The notes under the pieces were generated by a model that searched no databases, was not told where the DNA came from, and saw nothing but the letters and a program-made list of their open reading frames with translations. Of a stretch of DNA of 64,000 nt, positions 58,172 through 64,000 are shown one piece after another; position 1 is the first letter of the stretch; each line of letters begins with the position of its first letter. The DNA lies in contig WJXW01000001.1 in assembly GCA_015832175.1 (NCBI GenBank), positions 2,604,001-2,668,000 of the forward strand. Direction: 5' to 3'. The position numbers and the translations under genes were made by a program. The stretch comes from Paraphaeosphaeria minitans (lineage: Eukaryota; Ascomycota; Dothideomycetes; Pleosporales; Didymosphaeriaceae).

Positions 58172-61144
58172 GTTATTTAGAAGGCGCGTAAAGACTCCAA
58201 TTTCATCCCGGAAGTCGACTGCGGTGAGGCCAGGTTCGACGGGTGGTGTATTGGAGTCGCAATAAAGGAGAGTCGTGTGCCCAGGTGCGAAGGCTTCGAG
58301 AAGGAGCGACGCTTTTGTTCGATGGTTGCAGAGGTCTGCGCTTGGATCTTAGCCCGTCAAAAAGTCATTGATCGTCCAATCTCCCGGGCGGAGCGGATGG
58401 CTCTTGTTTTGAGGATAACCCGTTTCATCGGGATGCCCATGAAACCTGCTTGGCATGCACGCTGTCATCCCTCCCCGTGCGCAAGGCTATATGTATATTT
58501 AGCACAGGGATGCAAGTTAAGCGTTGTGTCTCTCACAACTCCGCGCCGAATTTCCTGCGTCTTTGACAAGCGCGTACCATGGCGCCTTTCGAGCGATCGC
58601 TTTCGTGGTGGTAGATCTCCATCCCAGAGCGGTTACGGTACGCTGGCGTCGTCGCTCTCGAGAACCGTCCAAGGCTGCCGGTTGCTCAATTCAGGGGTAG
58701 AGCCATGAAACTACGCTAGGCCGAACGTGGAGCTGCTTCTACTCGCCCACGGTCGGCGACAAGAAAACACCATCGTGCACTTCCTCAGCTTCTCAGCACA
58801 GCCTTTAAGAGAGTCGCATCAGGTTTCTCATTGCCTGAGGTTTCGTCGCAAAACAGCATCTCGAGCCCTCGCTTGCTGGTGACCTACGACTTGGTGAAGC
58901 TGATCTTGCTTCACCTAACAAACCTTTAATCCTGTATCACGATCCGTTCAGGTGATTGGTAGAGTTATGTCGCAGTGTTGGTGGATGTTTCTGGGCGTCT
59001 AAGACATGTGGTGACGACAACTGAGCCACGTTTTGCATCTGCTGTAGTAGAATTATCGGTAGAATGATCCGAAATCGCAGACATTTCAGATACTTCTTGA
59101 ATCGTGTTTGCGCTTTACAAAACCAAATCTTCGCCATGCCGCCCTAAAAGACATGGCGCGTGGAGTGTTGCGCCGTTTGACGCGTAAGAGATCGTCAATG
59201 CCGTCACGTGGCTCCCGAGTTCGTGAACGCGTCCACGGTAACCCTGCGGCTGTGCCTTTCCGCGGCAGATCCCCCATGAAAGCGAGATAAGGAAGGAATT
59301 GTGCATGGCGTCAACGATAGCTCGATGGTTCCCTAGGATATCTCCTATCGACAAGCAAGTTCAATTGGTCCCGGCTTTTGGCTTGGCGCTAGCCCTTCAT
59401 CTGGGGTATGAGGTTTCACTTCTGCACGTGAGCGGAACAGGAAAACTATTTTCGTCGTACCTATAGGAGACGACCAGAACAAGAGTGAGAATCTACCTCT
59501 GGCCTGGCCCACGCCCACAGTGCAGGGGTTGCTGTTGCCGATAGAAGCGGTCGTATGATGAAAACGAAACATTCGGCAAAAGAGAAAGATGAAGTGCCCC
59601 ATTGGCGCTGATCTCCTAGTTTCCGGGACGTTGCAGATCGGACTGAATCACACGTGCAGTGTGATGGTGTGGTTTCGGGAATATGAATCCGTGAGTAGGC
59701 AGACCGGAGGTAAACTGCGGAGAGGATCCCGCGTAGGAGTTGAAAGAGGCGCAGTGTTGCAGGCTGGATGAACATCTTGGATAACTCCAGGAAGCTGACC
59801 GAGTCACACCCAGGCTAGAACACTTGGACTGCCGGGCACCGAGATTCCATTAGCTCAGCTGGCAGCACTTTCTTAGGAAATTACGAGCCAGATGCTCAGC
59901 GCATGTAACTTATAAAGATAGTGTACAGAACGATCGCATTGAGCTTGCCACAGCCCGTGCCACAACCGACACTTATTGGCCCGTGCTGGTCAACCACTTG
60001 GGGAAGGAGTAATTCGTTCAATGTGTTCTTACCTAGCAACGCTCGTTGCATACTGAAGAAGTTGGGCCTTCATTACAGTGGTTTGCCGAAAGCAGAGACT
60101 ACTACAATGATCTTGCGGCGCCCTCAGAGTCCACTTTAGGCCACACGAGCTCGATATCGATCAGTTTTAAGATTAGCCAGTTAGCATAGAATAAGATAGC
60201 TCTGTTCTCGGAGGAATGCTTCGGCATGCGGTTTTAGCTATTACTCGCGGACATGACTTGGCCGTAGTAGACCGAATCGAGGGCATGGACGACGAACAAT
60301 CCAGCAACCTATACCTAATGAAATTAGCGAACGTCATTGGAAGTACACTGGACGTTTCAAAAAACACGCCTGGATTGACTCAGCACCCACTCCGATCTCA
60401 CCACCACGAAGCCCGAGCTTTCACAGCTGCAGCGGAGCATTGTGCAAATGCGGTAACGTTTGCTATCGTGAGGTGGTCGTGAGCATGATGCGAAAGCGTA
60501 CTTGGCGTAAGCTTTGACAATGCGCAGGAAGCTGGCGTATGAAACTTCATGCACGGGTTTGCCGACGGCGCAGCGTGACAAGGCGAGATCGAACACAACT
60601 TTTCAACAGTCGTAGAGATCGTAAGAGATTCTCACTCCATCTCTGGTAATACAGGAGCGTTCCTAGGATGGGCTGGATTATAGACGCCAGTGCATGTGTG
60701 AAGACCGATCGCACTGTTTTGTTGGAAGTTTGTACGCCCATCAATTCAGTTTGTCGTGTTAGAATGCTTCGTACGTCTGAGTCGAGTGCGCTGTGATACG
60801 TGATCACTCGTACACCTACTGTCGCTACTGTCGCCGTGGTTGAGAGATGATAGACGAAGATTTGAGGATGGCGTTGAGCCACTTGTGGCTGGTTCGCGCT
60901 TGGACCAGGAATTCGCGAAAACACCACGTTAATCGCGTGGACGCGTATCGCGTGAAGCTAACTCTCAAACCCCCGCCTTCTCCAATTACAGATGCCTGCT
61001 ACTGAAGACAACACACTCAAACGTTGTTCATACTACTATCAATTGCATGTATTCGAAGTCTATTTCAATCATCAACCCACGACATCATCATTCCCTCCCG
61101 CGCAGTATTGCGTACATCGTTGATTGAAGCGCGTAACAACCACT
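58172..61144. other. Divergent 3-kb intergenic region between zinc-finger gene and mrc1
   Basis: ORFs of 60-140 codons occur on both strands but start mostly at GTG/TTG and show no known content. The mrc1-proximal end carries an MCB box (60941). A tRNA-like string at about 59850 does not fold into a full tRNA. Nothing else supported. Confidence 0.5.
60941..60946. promoter_or_regulatory. MluI cell-cycle box (MCB) upstream of mrc1
   Basis: ACGCGT, the core site of the MBF G1/S transcription factor, 199-204 bp before the mrc1 ATG, flanked on both sides by partial copies (tcgcgtgg and tcgcgtga). Mrc1 is an S-phase gene in yeasts and MCB control would fit. Match is seen; function inferred. Confidence 0.5.
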
Positions 61145-64000
61145 ATGGCGGCCACTATGAGCTCCCTCGAAGCCCGCCGGAGTACAATATCGCAGCCCAT
61201 GACCTCGATAACACCTTCACGCGCTGCGAACGCGCTCTCTAAACTCGCAGAGAGCGAGTCCGATTCAGACATAGACGAAGCCGTCGTTCGGAGGACAACC
61301 GGAAGACTGCTATCCCGATTGCAACAAATCATCACAGATGACTCCTCAGATGAGGAACAGGGCGACAGTGATGAGGACGCCTATGAGCGTATGAAGCGCC
61401 GATTTGCTGCGGCTAAATCCGCTGCTGACAGCAGTGGTGAGGAGGTGGAAGACAATGGCCAAGGAGCATATGAGCGTATGAAGCAGCGATTGCTCGCTGG
61501 TACGGGCCTGGAGCGTCGACTGGAAGCAGAGCCAACTCAAGACGCCCAGAAGCCTATCTCTGCAGCTGCTGCATCCAGCAGCGAGGATGGAGATGACGCG
61601 CCGGCACGTGTGGCTCGCGTTCGTAAGATCCAGAACCGGCGAGAATCATCAGAGTCCCACGCAGCATCTTCTCGCTCTCAAGCACGATCACGCCAGCCGT
61701 CCCTGGGACTTTTCGTCACACCGGAATCGTCGCCAGCAAAGAAAACCACACGCGATGCGAATGCATCTAACGATACTTCGGAACGATCAATGCCTACACG
61801 CAGCGCTGAGTTCCAAGAGCGAGTTAATCGCATACGCGCCGAGAGGCTGGCCACACGAGCAGAGGAGATCCAGCGACGCACAAGAAATGCCCGACAAGAA
61901 GGAGAGCCAGGACCTGGCAGCAATTCAGATAGTGAAGGTAGCCGACGACTCACTCAGCTCGCTAAGCCCACCCGTAAAGCAGGCAAGAAAGCTTTAGAAG
62001 TTATGGCTCGGGACCAGCAACGAATTGTCCGGAATATGCAGCTTACGCACCAAGCTAAAACGAGGAAGAGATATGGCACGAAGGATCTCTTTGCGAAGTT
62101 CGGATTCAACCAGGGCGTAGAAGATGCCGAATCGGCGGGTCTTCCAACACCAGAGACCAGGTTGGTGCCTACAACTTCAGATGCTGAAGCTGCTCTATCT
62201 CGCAACACGCCACCCACGAGCCCACCGAATTATGAAGAGGCGCCAGAGAAGGATGACAGGCCACATTTGAGTGGGGCTGCAGATCCATTCCAGAAGGGTC
62301 CATCTCCAGGACCGACGACGGTCGACAAAGGCAAAGGCCGCGCGCCTGAATTCCAGCACCTTCCTCCCAATCAAATGATGCAGCTGTCGCAACCGGTGAT
62401 TGTGCAGAAATCCCCCATAGAGCCTGAACAACCCGGCCCAGAAATCATGGTGGATCTCGACGACTCAGATGATGAGCCTGAGGTTATAAAACCAAAGAGC
62501 CGCTTCCCAGTTTTCGATAACCTTCCAGCGCGAAAGGACCGAGAGAGCTCGTCCCTACTGCACCTTCGGCATCTTGCCCAGCTCACCTCGCCTGGTAAGA
62601 GGGGTGCTAAAGGGAAGAAGACCATGAACATGGTTCAACTGCAAGGGTCCCTCTTCCAGAAGGCTCGCCAGCAAGCACAAGCGGAGCGACAGGAGAAGAT
62701 TGAGATGCTCAGGGCCAAGGGTATCATCGTTGAGACCGAAGAAGAGAAAGAGAAGCGCCAGATGGAGATCGAAGACCTGGTTGCGCAGTTTGAGAAGGAG
62801 AAAGAAAATGACCTCAAACTGGCCAAGCGAGAGCGAGAGATGGCAAAGAAGAATGGGGAGTTTGGGGACGGCTTAGCCTCAAGCGACGAGGAAGAAGATG
62901 AGGACTATGTAGCAAGTGGGGATGAAGACGACGTCGCCGACAATCTGAACTATGCCGATGAGGTCGAACTCGAGCTTTCCGGTTCAGAAGACGAGGAAGC
63001 GGATGACGAGCATGAGCTTGACGAAGATGAAGATGATGAAGAGATGCTGGAAGTACCAGATGCAAACGCTCTGATCGACACAATGGCGGGTGAAGACGAG
63101 GAGGAGGAACCAGCCAATGATGTGCCAGAAGACCGTGAAGACGACGATATGCTGGATGCGGAGCCTGAAGCAATTGTGCGCAGGGCCCCTGCCAAACGCA
63201 TCCGGAGGGTTGTCGTCGATGATGACGATGACGAGGAGAGCATAGCTCAGTTCAACGGATCTCCAACACAAGTCGCTACCCAAGATGAGACCATGGCTGC
63301 GTTTGGTTTTGGAGCTAGAGCACCGACAATAGGGCTTACTCAGGCCTTTGCTGGCACCATGGCCATCTTGGAGTCAGGCTCCCAAGCTGATCGACCACTA
63401 CTGCAGGAACTTGAACAGGACTCTATCGACTTCCTTCGCACTCTGCCTGACAGCCAGCCGGGCTTCAGCCAAAGAAACGATTTCTTTGTACCCAACAGCC
63501 AGTCTGCGCTTTCTCAGCAGGACACTCAGGACGGCTCTGTTCCTCTAATGAACCTGGGCATTAGCCAACTGTTGGAGGAGACCGCCATTTACTCCAATAC
63601 GCAGGCCTCAGAAGTCCCAGAACCCACTCAAGATGCCGGATTCTTGATCTCTCGCTCACCCGCTGGTCTCATGCCGTCTACTGTCGATACCGTCATGCTC
63701 CCGGTACCAGAGTCTCCCATCGCACAACGCAAGGGCAAGCTTAGCAGGAGGCGTGCAGAGGCTCCATTGGTACTATCGGATGTAGATGATGAAAACGTCT
63801 TTTCGGCGTCCGAAGCCGAAGCTGATGCAGGTAGACCGACAAGTGAAGATGCCTTCAGCTTCCTCAAGAAGGCAGCCAAGCAACAGGAAAAGATCGACAC
63901 TTTCAACAAGAAGACCAGTGCAGCTAGAGAGCATCTCGACGAGCAAGCCTACGAATCCGACGATGAGTACAAAGGCATCGGAGGCGCGAGTGATGAGGAC
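61145..64000 (+). CDS. mrc1: Mrc1/claspin replication checkpoint mediator (partial, C-terminus off right edge)
   Basis: Open from ATG 61145 to the window end, exactly 952 codons with no stop or needed intron. Seen: Ser/Asp-rich N-terminus (KLAESESDSDIDEAVVRR; ITDDSSDEEQGDSDED), the repeated AYERMKRRFAA / AYERMKQRLLA, basic segments, helical FQKARQQAQAERQEKIEMLR, acidic block at about residues 575-690 (DEHELDEDEDDEEMLEVPD), an SQ/TQ-rich stretch at about 700-830 (for example SPTQVATQDE, PDSQPGFSQRND, NSQSALSQQDTQDG), and the start of the MRC1 domain at the edge (AYESDDEYKGIGGASDED). Known for the family: Mrc1 travels with the replisome, links polymerase epsilon and the Tof1-Csm3 complex, speeds forks, and is phosphorylated at SQ/TQ sites by Mec1/Rad3 to activate Rad53/Cds1. 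The EDEY-GIGGASD-type motif is diagnostic. Remaining C-terminal part is outside the window. Confidence 0.9.
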   Translation, partial: MAATMSSLEARRSTISQPMTSITPSRAANALSKLAESESDSDIDEAVVRRTTGRLLSRLQQIITDDSSDEEQGDSDEDAYERMKRRFAAAKSAADSSGEEVEDNGQGAYERMKQRLLAGTGLERRLEAEPTQDAQKPISAAAASSSEDGDDAPARVARVRKIQNRRESSESHAASSRSQARSRQPSLGLFVTPESSPAKKTTRDANASNDTSERSMPTRSAEFQERVNRIRAERLATRAEEIQRRTRNARQEGEPGPGSNSDSEGSRRLTQLAKPTRKAGKKALEVMARDQQRIVRNMQLTHQAKTRKRYGTKDLFAKFGFNQGVEDAESAGLPTPETRLVPTTSDAEAALSRNTPPTSPPNYEEAPEKDDRPHLSGAADPFQKGPSPGPTTVDKGKGRAPEFQHLPPNQMMQLSQPVIVQKSPIEPEQPGPEIMVDLDDSDDEPEVIKPKSRFPVFDNLPARKDRESSSLLHLRHLAQLTSPGKRGAKGKKTMNMVQLQGSLFQKARQQAQAERQEKIEMLRAKGIIVETEEEKEKRQMEIEDLVAQFEKEKENDLKLAKREREMAKKNGEFGDGLASSDEEEDEDYVASGDEDDVADNLNYADEVELELSGSEDEEADDEHELDEDEDDEEMLEVPDANALIDTMAGEDEEEEPANDVPEDREDDDMLDAEPEAIVRRAPAKRIRRVVVDDDDDEESIAQFNGSPTQVATQDETMAAFGFGARAPTIGLTQAFAGTMAILESGSQADRPLLQELEQDSIDFLRTLPDSQPGFSQRNDFFVPNSQSALSQQDTQDGSVPLMNLGISQLLEETAIYSNTQASEVPEPTQDAGFLISRSPAGLMPSTVDTVMLPVPESPIAQRKGKLSRRRAEAPLVLSDVDDENVFSASEAEADAGRPTSEDAFSFLKKAAKQQEKIDTFNKKTSAAREHLDEQAYESDDEYKGIGGASDED

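Noticed and set aside
59846..59910. tRNA-like string (ttagctcagctggcagcac)
   Set aside because: Resembles a tRNA D-arm, but no T-arm consensus (GGTTCRANTCC) or matching acceptor stem follows.
60547..60927. 126-codon minus-strand ORF upstream of mrc1
   Set aside because: Starts with GTG, no recognisable content, overlaps the likely mrc1 promoter.

Overview
The window looks like chromosomal DNA of a filamentous ascomycete (Pezizomycotina; Dothideomycetes is my best guess, not proven). The reasons are short GT-AG introns, mostly 44-140 nt with CTNAC-type branch sites; small intergenic distances on both strands; and a gene set typical of that group (UstYa/DUF3328, a rhomboid DSC subunit, Hop1, a berberine-bridge-type FAD oxidase, a two-exon VPS13). 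I rebuilt 18 multi-exon or single-exon genes; every complete spliced model sums to a multiple of three and reads open to its stop. Two genes run off the ends.

Left part (1-25.3 kb): cdc4 F-box/WD40 gene (-, C-terminus off the left edge); hop1 meiotic HORMA-PHD gene (+); a 963-aa low-complexity protein (+); a small two-TM protein (-); a secreted, probably GPI-anchored PLC-like phosphodiesterase (+); a UstYa-family gene (-) with a 230-bp pure-purine minisatellite in an intron; a small secreted Gly/Tyr repeat protein (+); a rhomboid-like DSC subunit (-); a coiled-coil protein (-); and erg27 sterol 3-ketoreductase (-), which needs a GC-AG intron.

Middle: 25.3-31.0 kb is gene-poor, with an AT-rich island and a 24-bp coding-length tandem repeat. 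It is followed by gut1 glycerol kinase (-), a DUF3429 mitochondrial membrane protein (-), a cytosolic HSP70 (+) with a perfect heat shock element, an EMI1-type twin-CX9C protein (-), and VPS13 (+, 3199 aa, 9.65 kb).

Right part: a secreted FAD-linked oxidase (-), a secreted or GPI-anchored unknown (-), a membrane-anchored MOSC protein (-), a C2H2 zinc-finger protein (-), and mrc1/claspin (+, C-terminus off the right edge) with an MluI cell-cycle box upstream.

Most of these are independent housekeeping genes rather than one pathway: cell-cycle and replication control (cdc4, mrc1), meiosis (hop1), sterol and glycerol metabolism (erg27, gut1), lipid transfer and mitochondria (vps13, DUF3429, emi1), and protein quality control (hsp70, the DSC subunit). 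The least ordinary stretch is 16.1-19.1 kb, where a UstYa-type oxidase sits next to a secreted Tyr/Gly repeat peptide. That is reminiscent of, but does not prove, a fungal ribosomal-peptide locus. I found no tRNA, rRNA, CRISPR array or intact transposon.
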